Positions 31,587 through 41,104 of a stretch of DNA of 64,000 nt are shown piece by piece. The stretch is from Rhodocyclales bacterium (lineage in GTDB: Bacteria; Pseudomonadota; Gammaproteobacteria; Burkholderiales; Rhodocyclaceae), in NCBI GenBank assembly GCA_016235165.1, contig JACRLX010000050.1:79665-143664 (forward strand). Direction: 5' to 3'. The position numbers and the translations under genes were made by a program. The stretch's first letter is position 1. Every line of letters begins with the position of its first letter. The notes beneath the pieces were generated by a model. It was not told the DNA's origin. It was given only the letters and a program-made list of their open reading frames with translations, and searched no databases.

Positions 31587-34226
31587 ATGGAAATGCCAAA
31601 AGTCACACGTCGTACCTTTCTCAAGGTCAGCGCCACCACCGGCGCCGCGGCCGCGGCCGCGCCGCGCCTGCTCAACGCCATGGAAACCCAGCTGGGCGGC
31701 AAGGATTTCGGTCCCGTCACCGGCGCCGAGCGCAAGGCGATCCCGATCAACTGCCATGTCTGCAACATCCAGGACGGCGCCATCGCCTATGTCGAGAACG
31801 ACCGCGTGGTCAAGCTGGAAGGCAACCCGGAGCATGTCTCGACCCGCGGCCGACTGTGCGCCAAGGGCAATTCGGGCATGTGGTACAGCTATGACCCGGA
31901 CCGCATCCTGTATCCGCTGAAGCGCGTCGGCGCCCGCGGCGAAGGCAAGTGGAAGCGCATCAGCTGGGACGAGGCGCTGACCGAGCTGGCGGCCAAGCTC
32001 GACGCCGCGATCAAGGAGGATCCCAACACCATCATGCTGAAGTTCGGCCGCCAGCGCACCGGCGGCGTGATCGACCGCTTCATGCATACGCTGGGCTCGG
32101 CCACCATCGTGAACCACACCTCGGTCTGCGAATCGTCGAAGAAGATCGGCATGGAACCGACCTGGGGACCGGATATCGAAACGCCGGACTTTGCCAATGC
32201 CAAGTACGTACTCAACTTCGGTTCCAACATCCTCGAAGCCGCCTACTTCCACAATCCGCTGTCGCAGCGCATCACCGAAGGCCGCGTGGACAACCACATG
32301 AAGATCGTCACCTTCGATGTGCGCCTGTCCAACACCGCCGGCTTCTCCGACGAATGGATCCCCGTCCATCCGGCCACCGACGGCGCCGTGGCGCTGGCCA
32401 TGGGCCACGTGATCCTGCGCGAGAACCTCCAGGATTCGGACTTCATCAACACCTGGACCAATGTCTCGGTCGACGAGCTGAAGAAGCACTATCAGCAATA
32501 CACGCCGGAGTGGGCCGCGAAGATTTCCGGCGTGCCGGTGGAAACCATCGAGCGTATCGCGCGCGAGTTCGCCACCACCAAGCCGGCCACGCTATTTACC
32601 TATCGCGGCCCGGCCAAGCACCTTTACGGGTCCTACAACGAGAAGGCCTGCATGATGTTGCCGATCATGACCGGCAACATCGAGACCCAGGGCGGCTACT
32701 GCCTGCCGCGCGGCATGGGCTGGCCGCAGCCGAGTCCGCAGCCGGGCAAGCCGAAGAAGGCGTCCTACCTCTCGCATCCGCCGGATTACCCGCTGGCCGG
32801 CCACAAGGTCAGCCACCTGGTGCCGTTCTGGATCGCCGACGGCAAGCAGAAGATCAACGTCTACATCACCTACCAGGACAACCCGGTCTACACCAATCCG
32901 GGCGCCATGGCGGTGTGGGGCAAGCTGTTCAAGGACGAGAAACTGCTTCCCTACCTGGTCTCGATGAGCCCCTTCATGGGCGAAGAGACGGCGCTGGCCG
33001 ACCTGATCCTGCCCGACTGTCCCTACCTTGAGCGCTGGGAGCCGGAATCGATGCCCAACTCGCTGTGGCCCTGGCTAGGCATCCGCCAGCCGGTGCACAA
33101 GTCGCTCGGCGAATCGCGCGAGAACCGCATCATGATGCGCGACATCATCTGGAAGCTCGACCCGGACGGCAAGCGGGGCATGAAGCAGTTCTGGGATTTC
33201 AAGGATGGCGAAGCCTACATGCGCCACCACTTCGACAACATCCCAGGGCTCAAGGAAGCCGGCGGCCTCGACTTCCTCAAGAAGCACGGCGTCTGGCCGA
33301 TTTACGGCAAGCTCGATCCGAAGTCCGGCAAGGTCACCGACAAGACCGGGCGCGAAATCAAGGCCGAGTACGGCCTGTTCAAGAAGGAGCTGTCGGCGGC
33401 CGACATGGCCGGCACCGCGACCGACAAGAACGGCGTGATCAGCAAGAACGGCAAGGCCATCGGCGTCAAGCGCAACGGCAAGAACTACGTCGGCTTTCCC
33501 ACCGGCAACCGCATCATCAACGTGCGCGTCGACCAGTGGGCCGAGTACGGCTTCAATCCGATGCCGACCTTCAAGCGCATCCCGTGGCACGAGACCATGA
33601 AGGAGGACGAGTTGATCCTCACCACCTTCAAGCTCAACGTGCACAAGCAGTCGCGCACGGCGGCGGTCAAGTGGCTGGCCGAAATCGCCCACAGCAACCC
33701 GCTGTGGATCAACCAGGCCACGGCGAACAAGATCGGCGTCAAGACCGGCGACCTGGTGCGGGTCGAAAGCCGCGCCGGCCACCTGGTGACCAAGGCCTAC
33801 GTCACGGAAGGCATCCACCCGAAGACGGTGGCGATTCCGACCGGCTTTGGCCACTGGGAATACGGCCGCCTGGCGACGCTCAAGCTCAAGGAGAAGAAGG
33901 GCGACGCCAGCCACGGCCAGGAAGACCCGGATCTCAACAACGTCTGGTGGGATGACAAGGGCGTTCATCCCAACAACATCATTCCGGTGGTGGCCGATCC
34001 GATCGGCGGCTCGCAGGGCTGGTACGACACCGTGGTCAAGGTGAGCAAGGCCGGGCCCAACGACAAGTACGGCGATTCGCAGGGCGACTGGCAGAAGCAC
34101 TACGATGCCTACAAGGAGACCATGCGCTATGCCTACACCGGCGACCTGCACCGCAAGATGCATCCGGAGATGGCCTCATGGGCGGGTCCGGCCAGCGTCA
34201 AGGCGCACGAAGGCGGCGGTCACTGA
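31587..34226 (+). CDS. Molybdopterin-dependent oxidoreductase catalytic subunit, Tat-exported (PsrA/PhsA/TtrA/SoeA-like superfamily)
   Basis: TRRTFLKVS Tat motif; N-terminal C-x2-C-x3-D-x27-C; DMSO-reductase-family sequence. Confidence 0.88.
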   Translation: MEMPKVTRRTFLKVSATTGAAAAAAPRLLNAMETQLGGKDFGPVTGAERKAIPINCHVCNIQDGAIAYVENDRVVKLEGNPEHVSTRGRLCAKGNSGMWYSYDPDRILYPLKRVGARGEGKWKRISWDEALTELAAKLDAAIKEDPNTIMLKFGRQRTGGVIDRFMHTLGSATIVNHTSVCESSKKIGMEPTWGPDIETPDFANAKYVLNFGSNILEAAYFHNPLSQRITEGRVDNHMKIVTFDVRLSNTAGFSDEWIPVHPATDGAVALAMGHVILRENLQDSDFINTWTNVSVDELKKHYQQYTPEWAAKISGVPVETIERIAREFATTKPATLFTYRGPAKHLYGSYNEKACMMLPIMTGNIETQGGYCLPRGMGWPQPSPQPGKPKKASYLSHPPDYPLAGHKVSHLVPFWIADGKQKINVYITYQDNPVYTNPGAMAVWGKLFKDEKLLPYLVSMSPFMGEETALADLILPDCPYLERWEPESMPNSLWPWLGIRQPVHKSLGESRENRIMMRDIIWKLDPDGKRGMKQFWDFKDGEAYMRHHFDNIPGLKEAGGLDFLKKHGVWPIYGKLDPKSGKVTDKTGREIKAEYGLFKKELSAADMAGTATDKNGVISKNGKAIGVKRNGKNYVGFPTGNRIINVRVDQWAEYGFNPMPTFKRIPWHETMKEDELILTTFKLNVHKQSRTAAVKWLAEIAHSNPLWINQATANKIGVKTGDLVRVESRAGHLVTKAYVTEGIHPKTVAIPTGFGHWEYGRLATLKLKEKKGDASHGQEDPDLNNVWWDDKGVHPNNIIPVVADPIGGSQGWYDTVVKVSKAGPNDKYGDSQGDWQKHYDAYKETMRYAYTGDLHRKMHPEMASWAGPASVKAHEGGGH

Positions 34227-34282
34227 ATCCCTGAGGAGGGATGACCGGCCAGCACTCCTCCCCCTTTGCGGCCGGGTTATTT

Positions 34283-34314
34283 CGGCCCGCCATACCCGGC
34301 GGGCCGGCTTTTTT
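34283..34314 (+). terminator. Rho-independent terminator
   Basis: CGGCCCGCC-ATACCC-GGCGGGCCG perfect 9-bp stem followed by GCTTTTTT. Confidence 0.85.
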
Positions 34315-34324
34315 AGGAACCGAC

Positions 34325-35191
34325 ATGCTGAAAACTGAACTGACACTGGATGAAGGCGAGGAAGTCGGCGCCGGCGAGACGGCGGCGGTACTGGCTTCGC
34401 CCGGAGAAACGGCGACCGAGTGGCGTGCCCGCGCCGAGGTCTATCACCTGCTCTCGGGCGTCTTCGTCGAAGAGCCGGGCCGCGAATTCATCGAGGCATT
34501 GCGCGCGCCGGCGGCACTGGCCGACCTGGCCGCCACCGGCCTGCGCTTCGACGAGGACTTCCTGGCGACGCCGCTGGACGTCCTGCTGGAAAACCTGGCG
34601 ATCGAATACACCACGCAGTTCGCCTGCACCGGCGGCTTTCCGCCGGTCGAGTCGGTGCGCCTGACCGGGCGCTACAAGCAGCAGCCGAATTTCGATGTCA
34701 TGCAGACCTACCAGCGCCTGGGCTTTGCGCTGCACCCCGGCCGCTTCGAGGTGTTCGCCGACCAGCTCGGCGTCGAGCTGATGTTCGTCGCCAAACTGCT
34801 GGAGCGCGGCGCCGCCGCCCTCGACCAGGGCGATGTCGCCGCCCAGCGGCGCCTGGACAAGGAAATCAAGCGCTTCTGGAGCCAGCACCTCGGCCGCTGG
34901 GTGCGCGGCTACAGCCAGTTGATCGAGCGTACCGCCCAGCATTCCTTTTACCGCGAAATGGCGCGCTTCCTCGGCGGCTTTGCCGGCGAGGAAATCGAGG
35001 CCATGGGCCTGCGCATCGAGGATGCCGACCAGGCGCGGCTGGAAGTGCCGAAAACCGAAGTGCGCGTCGAGTTCAATCCCAATGAGCCGGTGTGCAACGG
35101 CTGCATGACGGATGCGCTGTCGACGACGCTGGCGGCGCCCGACAACCTGCGACGCTTCGAGGAGCTGCGCGACCTCGGCGGCTTGCGCTAG
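34325..35191 (+). CDS. TorD-like molecular chaperone
   Basis: RAEVYHLLSGVFVEEPGREFIEALR... TorD/DmsD-like helical protein. Confidence 0.75.
   Translation: MLKTELTLDEGEEVGAGETAAVLASPGETATEWRARAEVYHLLSGVFVEEPGREFIEALRAPAALADLAATGLRFDEDFLATPLDVLLENLAIEYTTQFACTGGFPPVESVRLTGRYKQQPNFDVMQTYQRLGFALHPGRFEVFADQLGVELMFVAKLLERGAAALDQGDVAAQRRLDKEIKRFWSQHLGRWVRGYSQLIERTAQHSFYREMARFLGGFAGEEIEAMGLRIEDADQARLEVPKTEVRVEFNPNEPVCNGCMTDALSTTLAAPDNLRRFEELRDLGGLR
34358..34388 (+). repeat. KVGAG-type dispersed repeat (GAGGAAGTCGGCGCCGGCGAGACGGCGGCGG)
   Basis: In frame in TorD-like N-terminus: EEVGAGETAA. Confidence 0.72.
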
Positions 35192-35200
35192 GGGCCGGCC

Positions 35201-35644
35201 ATGATCCTCGATCTCGCCACGCCCAGGGAGCTGCCGCCGCCGGATCGCCAGGTGCTGTCCCAACTCGACTGGAAAGAAGCCCAGATCATGTGGGACAGCA
35301 ACGACCTGGGCGCCCTGCACGATTGGTTCAACGAACGCTGGTCGCGCCTGATCCGCAACAGCCTGCTCGGCACCAGGGATCCCGAGGCCGAATTCCTGCA
35401 AGGGCTGGCCTTCGCCACGCTGGCGCTGTTCTTCACCCAGAACCAGAACCAGGAAGGCGCGCTGCTGCTGATCGACGACGCGCAGATGGCGCTGGCCAAA
35501 TACGCCCCGCGCTTTCTCGGCGTGAATGTCGCACCGATACTCGGCGCCTTGCAGGAACTGCGTCCGCTGCTGGTCGGCCTGGCGCCCGATGCCGACTGTC
35601 CGCTGTATCCTTTCGTCTATCCGAAATTCGAGTACGCCGCTTGA
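35201..35644 (+). CDS. Hypothetical protein of molybdoenzyme cluster
   Basis: Complete ORF in co-oriented gene string; no family recognised. Confidence 0.6.
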   Translation: MILDLATPRELPPPDRQVLSQLDWKEAQIMWDSNDLGALHDWFNERWSRLIRNSLLGTRDPEAEFLQGLAFATLALFFTQNQNQEGALLLIDDAQMALAKYAPRFLGVNVAPILGALQELRPLLVGLAPDADCPLYPFVYPKFEYAA

Positions 35645-35648
35645 TCCC

Positions 35649-36380
35649 ATGACGCGTGATGACATCGCCGTTACGGAAGGCTTGCCCGCCGCGGCGGCCG
35701 AAGCGCCCGCCGGGCAAAAGTCGGCGCCGGCGGTACGCCGCTGCGTGGCTTACGAGGAGGGGTGCACGGTCGATGCCGACGACCTGCTGTTCGACGCGCC
35801 CGGCGTCGAAGCCGTCGCCGCCCTGTGCGCCGGCATCGTGGTCGACGCCGGCGACGAACAGCGCGTCGCGACCTTGCTCGCCGCCGGCGCCGATTGCGTC
35901 TTCGTCGGCGCCGCCGCGGTGGAGGACAGCGCGGTGGTGGACCGGCTGGCAAAGGCCCACGGTGCCGAACGCATCGGCGTCTACGCCCGGCTCGGGCGAC
36001 AGAGCGTCAGTTGGTCCTTCGAGACGGTATCCAATGCCGATTTCAAGACCGTCACGCCCTCGCATTGCGAGCCTGCCTGGGAAGTGCTGCGCGCCGACGG
36101 CAGCGGCAGTGGTGCGCTGGCATCGTGGTGGCTGAAGGCAATGCGCGAACTGGGCGCCACGCGCTTCCTGGTGCAGGTGGATATCTGCGATGACACCGAC
36201 CTCAACCTCTGCGCCGGGCTGGTCGATGAGCTCGGCGACGCGCTGTGGATCGGTCCGCTGGTGCAGCCCGCGCCGAGACTCGCCGAATGGGTCGGTTACG
36301 GCCAGTGCCGCCAGCTGGTGCTGCCGCCGACCGTCTACGCCCGCCGCGCCGACCTGCTCGCGGCAACGCCGGCAGCATGA
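35649..36380 (+). CDS. HisA-like TIM-barrel protein
   Basis: VDAGDEQRVATLLAAGADCVFVGAAAVEDSAVVDRLAKAHGAERIGVYARLGRQSVSWSFETVSNADF resembles HisA/HisF half-barrel phosphate-binding repeats. Confidence 0.5.
   Translation: MTRDDIAVTEGLPAAAAEAPAGQKSAPAVRRCVAYEEGCTVDADDLLFDAPGVEAVAALCAGIVVDAGDEQRVATLLAAGADCVFVGAAAVEDSAVVDRLAKAHGAERIGVYARLGRQSVSWSFETVSNADFKTVTPSHCEPAWEVLRADGSGSGALASWWLKAMRELGATRFLVQVDICDDTDLNLCAGLVDELGDALWIGPLVQPAPRLAEWVGYGQCRQLVLPPTVYARRADLLAATPAA
35714..35743 (+). repeat. KVGAG-type dispersed repeat (GCAAAAGTCGGCGCCGGCGGTACGCCGCTG)
   Basis: Inside HisA-like gene in an alternative frame: QKSAPAVRR. Confidence 0.65.
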
Positions 36381-36847
36381 AACCGCTGCCCTGCTGGTTG
36401 CTGGCGCTGGCCGGCCTGGCGGCGGCCGCAGCGGCGCAGGCACAAGCCAGTCTCAAGGACAAACCGCAACTGCTTGCCGCGCTCGCCGCCAGGCCGCCGT
36501 GCTGCGTGATCGATGGTCGCGGCGTGGCGAGCCGCCAGCGCGAGGCGCTGGACGATGCCCTGGCTTGGCGCAGCGACCTGGAAATCAGCCCGACGGCGAC
36601 CGTGATCGTGGTCGCCGACCGCGACCAGGATGCGCTCGCCATCGCCCGTACCCTCGAACGCAAGTACCCCGGCAAGCCGATCCTGGCGGTCAAGGGCGGT
36701 GTCGCCGCCTGGAAGGCGACCAAGCTCGCCATGCTCGTGCGCAGCGCCGACGGCGGCGCCAGCGGTCTGGTCAATTTCGTGATTCCGGCCAACACCTGCG
36801 AGCACGGCAAGCCGCTGCAAGAGCTGCGTCCGGACAAGAAGAAGTGA
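36377..36847 (+). CDS. Exported rhodanese-like protein
   Basis: Signal peptide; ILAVKGGVAAWKATK rhodanese C-terminal signature; ATGA overlap. Confidence 0.6.
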   Translation: MKPLPCWLLALAGLAAAAAAQAQASLKDKPQLLAALAARPPCCVIDGRGVASRQREALDDALAWRSDLEISPTATVIVVADRDQDALAIARTLERKYPGKPILAVKGGVAAWKATKLAMLVRSADGGASGLVNFVIPANTCEHGKPLQELRPDKKK

Positions 36848-37947
36848 ACATCGCCGCGCCCGAGTTCGATGTCGCGCGCTGCGTGCGCTACCGCTATCGC
36901 TACAGCGAATGCACGCGCTGCCAGGACGCCTGCCCGCACCAGGCGGTGACCCTCACCGACAGCGGTGCGGCAATCGAAGCGGACAAGTGCCGCAACTGCG
37001 CCCTGTGCGTTTCCGCCTGCCGTACCGGCGCTTTCGCCGCCGCCAACTTCAAGCCCATCGACATGTTGCGCCAGGCGATCAAGTGCGAAAACTTCAGCAT
37101 CGCCTGCGCGCCTTCGGGCCATGCCGCCGATGCCGTGGTGCCTTGCCTCGGAGCGCTCGACGCGCCGCTCCTGGCCTACCTCGAAAAGCGCCGCCTGCCG
37201 ACACGCCTGCTCGGCGCCAGCCGGTGCGCCGATTGTGCGCACGGCGCCACGGGCGCGGCGCAACTTGCCGCCAACCTGGAAGCCGCGGCCGAGTTGCGCG
37301 CCGCCGCCGCGCCCGAGGAATGGCTGCCGGTCGAAGTCGTCACCGATGACGATCCCGCGACCAAAGCGGAACCGCAGCGCTTTGCCGCCGGCCGGCGCCA
37401 CCTGTTCCGCCGCCTGCTCGGCCGCGGCGTCGACGAAGTTGCCGCCGCGGTCGAGGCCAAGCCGGCCGCCGTGCCGGTGCCCGACAAGGCCATCCGCGCC
37501 GGCGCCTATGCGCTGACCGAACAGCGCGAGTTGTTGCAGATCGTCGCCGCGCGCAAGGACGGCCAGCCGTATCACGTCTCCATCCACGAGGCGCTGCCGG
37601 CGCTCGACATCCGCATCGGCCCCGGCTGCACGGTCTGCGAAGCCTGCTTCCGGGTCTGCCCCACCGGCGCCATAGGCATCACGGAAAATCCCGGTGACTG
37701 GGCGCTGGAGTTCAAGCGCGACCGCTGCGTCGGCTGTGCCGTCTGCCTCGAAGTCTGCCAGCCGCGTGTGCTCGACGCCGCGGCCGACTTCGATCTGACG
37801 CCAGACCTGCCGCCGAGGCTCCTGTTCAGGCTGGCCAAACAGCGCTGCGACCGCTGCGACCGATTTTTCGTATCGCCGCATCCGGAAAAGACCTGCAAGG
37901 TGTGCAGCGACGACCAGGATGCCTTCGCCGCCATCTTTGGCACATAG
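36844..37947 (+). CDS. Multi-cluster 4Fe-4S ferredoxin-type protein
   Basis: CTRCQDACP, CRNCALCVSAC, CTVCEACFRVCP, CVGCAVCLEVCQ and a terminal CDRCD...CKVC; GTG start. Confidence 0.85.
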   Translation: MNIAAPEFDVARCVRYRYRYSECTRCQDACPHQAVTLTDSGAAIEADKCRNCALCVSACRTGAFAAANFKPIDMLRQAIKCENFSIACAPSGHAADAVVPCLGALDAPLLAYLEKRRLPTRLLGASRCADCAHGATGAAQLAANLEAAAELRAAAAPEEWLPVEVVTDDDPATKAEPQRFAAGRRHLFRRLLGRGVDEVAAAVEAKPAAVPVPDKAIRAGAYALTEQRELLQIVAARKDGQPYHVSIHEALPALDIRIGPGCTVCEACFRVCPTGAIGITENPGDWALEFKRDRCVGCAVCLEVCQPRVLDAAADFDLTPDLPPRLLFRLAKQRCDRCDRFFVSPHPEKTCKVCSDDQDAFAAIFGT

Positions 37948-37963
37948 AAAGGGAACAGCGATC

Positions 37964-38365
37964 ATGGAATGGGAATTCACCCCGGAAGACGTGGTCAAGG
38001 GACGCTGCGGCTACGCCCTCGCCGATTTCCGCCAGGGGCTGGCCGAGGAAGTGCGGCAGAACATCGGCGCCGACGGTGACGCCTTCATCCGCGCCTACCA
38101 CCTGATCTACGACCTCTGCTACGCGCTGGCGACCAGCAAGGATCTCGACGCCCATCTCGGCGCCTATGCCTACGATCCGCCTACGGTGCAGTTCCTGCGC
38201 GAACTGGCGCCGGCGATGGAAGCCAACGTCGACATGCTCGGCGCGATCCTGCAACGCCAGATCATGGATCGCGTCGAGGCCGGCACGCCATTGCAGAGCG
38301 CGGTCGGCGAAGTTGCCGACTGGCACAGGCAATCTGTCAGCGACCATCCGCCGGCGACGCATTGA
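37964..38365 (+). CDS. Hypothetical protein of molybdoenzyme cluster
   Basis: Complete ORF with good RBS in co-oriented string. Confidence 0.6.
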   Translation: MEWEFTPEDVVKGRCGYALADFRQGLAEEVRQNIGADGDAFIRAYHLIYDLCYALATSKDLDAHLGAYAYDPPTVQFLRELAPAMEANVDMLGAILQRQIMDRVEAGTPLQSAVGEVADWHRQSVSDHPPATH

Positions 38366-38411
38366 CCCCGCCGCCCCTGGCCGAATCCGTTTTCGACTGG
38401 ATGGATCGAAC

Positions 38412-39119
38412 ATGGACGCACGAAACGATAGGGTAGGGAATGCCAGGTCGAGGTTCTACCTGTCGATGGCGAGGGCGTTCATGGCCCCCACGGAAACCCC
38501 CGTCGCGGCGGCCATGCTGTGTGGGAATTTGACGGAGACACTGGCCGAGCTCGACCACGAGATCGGGTATGGACTCGCGACCGAAATCGATGCCTGCCAG
38601 GTCGAGTTCGACCTGATTGGCGATGCCGACGATCTGCTGCTGCACTATTGCTCCCTGTTCATCCTGCCGCCGCGTCGAGTCAAGATCAATGTCGGTGCCT
38701 ACCTCGACGGCACCTGCAATGGAGCCACCGCGCGGGCGCTGGCAAGCTGTTATGCGGCGGGTGGCGCGAATCACGCCGGAGAGTTCCCCGATCTGGCCGA
38801 TCACATGGCCTTGCAACTCGAATTTGTCGCCCGCCTATTTGCGCGCGCGGTTCCCGGTGGCGCGCCGGGGCGGTTCATCGACCGCTACCCGGCATCCTGG
38901 ATCGCGCCGCTGATCGGCGATATCTGGTGTGCCGGGACGGATCAGGATTTTGCAGGCAAGCCCTATCTCGCGCTTGCCATCCTGCTGTGCAAGGCGCTAG
39001 CCTGCGATGCCGACAGCAAGTGCGACGCGCTGGCGGAGGTTGCGGGAAAATATTCGCTCGGCGTCCCATCGCCGCTGCGTGGCACGGCACCGAACGCTTG
39101 CCGGGCGTGCAAACGATGA
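38412..39119 (+). CDS. TorD-like chaperone (second)
   Basis: RSRFYLSMARAFMAPTETPVAAAM...LLHYCSLFILPPRRVKINVGAYLDG. Confidence 0.65.
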   Translation: MDARNDRVGNARSRFYLSMARAFMAPTETPVAAAMLCGNLTETLAELDHEIGYGLATEIDACQVEFDLIGDADDLLLHYCSLFILPPRRVKINVGAYLDGTCNGATARALASCYAAGGANHAGEFPDLADHMALQLEFVARLFARAVPGGAPGRFIDRYPASWIAPLIGDIWCAGTDQDFAGKPYLALAILLCKALACDADSKCDALAEVAGKYSLGVPSPLRGTAPNACRACKR

Positions 39120-39150
39120 ACCGCCGTGCCGCCAGCGCCGACTGTTCGCC
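39118..39150 (-). repeat. KVGAG-type dispersed repeat (GGCGAACAGTCGGCGCTGGCGGCACGGCGGTTC)
   Basis: Overlaps stop of TorD-like gene 38412..39119. Confidence 0.7.
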
Positions 39151-39275
39151 AAGGCCGTGGCGATCGCCCCTGGCCGTTGGCCACGGACGACGGCGCCGGC
39201 CTGAAAACCATGATCCGCGCCGCTGTGTCGGCTACCGCGCTTAGGATATCCAGTCCCGATGGAGAGGAGAGCACC

Positions 39276-39725
39276 ATGAGCACGATCCGCAACCTGCTAC
39301 AGAACAAGAAGCCCCTCGTCACCGCGCATATCGGCCAGACGGTCAACGAGGCGGTCGCCCAAATGACCGGCGCCGATGTCGGCGCCGTCCTCGTCCTCGA
39401 CGATCTCGGGCGTATCGCCGGCATTTTCACCGAGCGTGACTGCCTGCAAAAAGTCACCCGGCCCTGCCTCGATCCCTGCGCCACGCCACTGCGCGAGGTG
39501 ATGACGACCAGCGTGCGATTTGCCAAGCCGGACCAGGCCATCGAGGACTGCCTGCGCCTGATGACCGAGCGCTACTTCCGCCACCTGCCGGTGCTCGCCG
39601 AAAATGGCGACATCCTCGGCATCGTCTCCATCGGCGACCTGGTCAAGGCGCGCCTCAGCGAACAGGAATTCGCCATCGACCAGCTGGAGCATTACATCGC
39701 CGACAGCCTGCCGGTGGGACGCTGA
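39276..39725 (+). CDS. CBS-domain pair protein
   Basis: VNEAVAQMTGADVGAVLVLDDLGRIAGIFTERD...HLPVLAENGDILGIVSIGDLVKA. Confidence 0.9.
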   Translation: MSTIRNLLQNKKPLVTAHIGQTVNEAVAQMTGADVGAVLVLDDLGRIAGIFTERDCLQKVTRPCLDPCATPLREVMTTSVRFAKPDQAIEDCLRLMTERYFRHLPVLAENGDILGIVSIGDLVKARLSEQEFAIDQLEHYIADSLPVGR

Positions 39726-39850
39726 GATGGCTCGATGCACGAATGGACCCAGGAGCGCCTCGCGACCGCTGTCGCGCAAGTGGGAGATCAAGTAGCGGGA
39801 CGGGCGGCTGCCAGTGCCGCGGGCGCGTGGGCATGCGCGGACGGCGTGGT

Positions 39851-41104
39851 TCAGAAATAAAGTCGCGCCGTCAGTTCCAGCTTGCGTTCATTCTGCTTCT
39901 CGCCGAACTCGCTGCCGGGCTTGCCGTGCAGCCAGGTGGCGCGCAGGCGCAGGTCGAGGTTGGTGACGCCGGTGTAGAGCAGTTCCGGCGTCAGCGACCA
40001 GCTCCTGTCGTCGAGGTTGGCGATCAGCGTCGCCGAGGGCGTGAAATAGACGATGTCGAAGGGCTCTTTCTGGCTGGCGCGCAGGTAGAGGTAGCGCTCG
40101 CCGGCGTTGGCGCGCGCGTAGGCAGGGCTGATCTGCTTCGCCCGGTTCACCAGCAGCGGGTTTCCGCTGTCGACCAGCGTGTTGAAGTCGGCGAGTTGGT
40201 GCCCTGAAAAGCCGGTGCCGTTGCGGTAGAGCTCGGCAATCCAGGTGGTGTCGCTCTCCGTCTGGTAGCGCAGGCCGAGCAGGTAACTCGTGACATCGCG
40301 TGTCCTGCTCGTCACGGCGCCGGCGGCATCGATGGCGCGCAGTTCGACGTCCTTCGTCCGTGCCCACTCGCCGTGGATTTCGAGCGCGCTGGTCAGGTTG
40401 CGCGAGAAGTCGAGACCGAAGCGCGGCGTGCGGCTGCCACGGCCGAGCCAGGTGAAGTCGATGTCGGTGTCGTGCCAGAGGAAATACAGCTTGGCGGCGG
40501 CATTGACGTGGCCCGGTGTGCCAAAGTCGCCGTTGGCGCGCTCGTTCGCCGGCAGCAGCACCGGGGTGAAGGCCACGGTCTTGAGCTCGCCACCGTCCGC
40601 AAGGTTGCGGATGAAGTCCGCCGTGAGCATCGTGTAACCCTCGCGCGCCAGCTCCGGGTCATTCGGATCCTTCGCCCGTTCGACGAAGCCGACAGGGTTC
40701 CACGCATAGCCCTTGCCCCATTTCAGCGAACGCTTGCCGATCTCGAGCGTGACGCCGGGATCGGGCTGGAAGGAGGCATAGGCTTCGTCGAAGCGGCTGA
40801 TGCGCTCGCTCGCCAGCTCGTCACGCCGTACTTCGGCTGAGCCACGGAGATTCAGGCTGGCGATGCCCTGGGTGTATTTGGCATTGAGCTTGAGCGTGGC
40901 GGTGTTGCGGTCCAGCGTGTCGCGATTCAGGCCGTTGAGCTTGTAAAGGCTGCCCTCGCGGTTGAGCCGGGCGCGTTCGGACTTGAGTTCGAGGTAGCCG
41001 CCGAACTCGAAGGGCTTCTTCTCGAACTCGCTGGCATCGAAGCGGAACTCCTCGGCCTGCGCGCAGAACGCCAGCCCCGCCGCCAGCCACCACGCGCGTT
41101 TCAC
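39851..41104 (-). CDS. Outer-membrane beta-barrel protein
   Basis: Signal peptide, alternating beta pattern, terminal ...ELTARLYF; GTG start. Confidence 0.75.
   Translation of the reverse strand: MKRAWWLAAGLAFCAQAEEFRFDASEFEKKPFEFGGYLELKSERARLNREGSLYKLNGLNRDTLDRNTATLKLNAKYTQGIASLNLRGSAEVRRDELASERISRFDEAYASFQPDPGVTLEIGKRSLKWGKGYAWNPVGFVERAKDPNDPELAREGYTMLTADFIRNLADGGELKTVAFTPVLLPANERANGDFGTPGHVNAAAKLYFLWHDTDIDFTWLGRGSRTPRFGLDFSRNLTSALEIHGEWARTKDVELRAIDAAGAVTSRTRDVTSYLLGLRYQTESDTTWIAELYRNGTGFSGHQLADFNTLVDSGNPLLVNRAKQISPAYARANAGERYLYLRASQKEPFDIVYFTPSATLIANLDDRSWSLTPELLYTGVTNLDLRLRATWLHGKPGSEFGEKQNERKLELTARLYF

Noticed and set aside
31928-31945. RVGARGEGKW in the molybdoenzyme and similar VGA strings (14678, 39380, 62371, 44251)
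   Set aside because: They lack the AAAGTCGGCG...ACGGCG bipartite DNA pattern and look native to their families.
38070-38095. ATCGGCGCCGACGGTGACGCC inside 37964..38365 as a further copy of the dispersed element
   Set aside because: Right half is absent and the left half differs; probably coincidence of codon usage.
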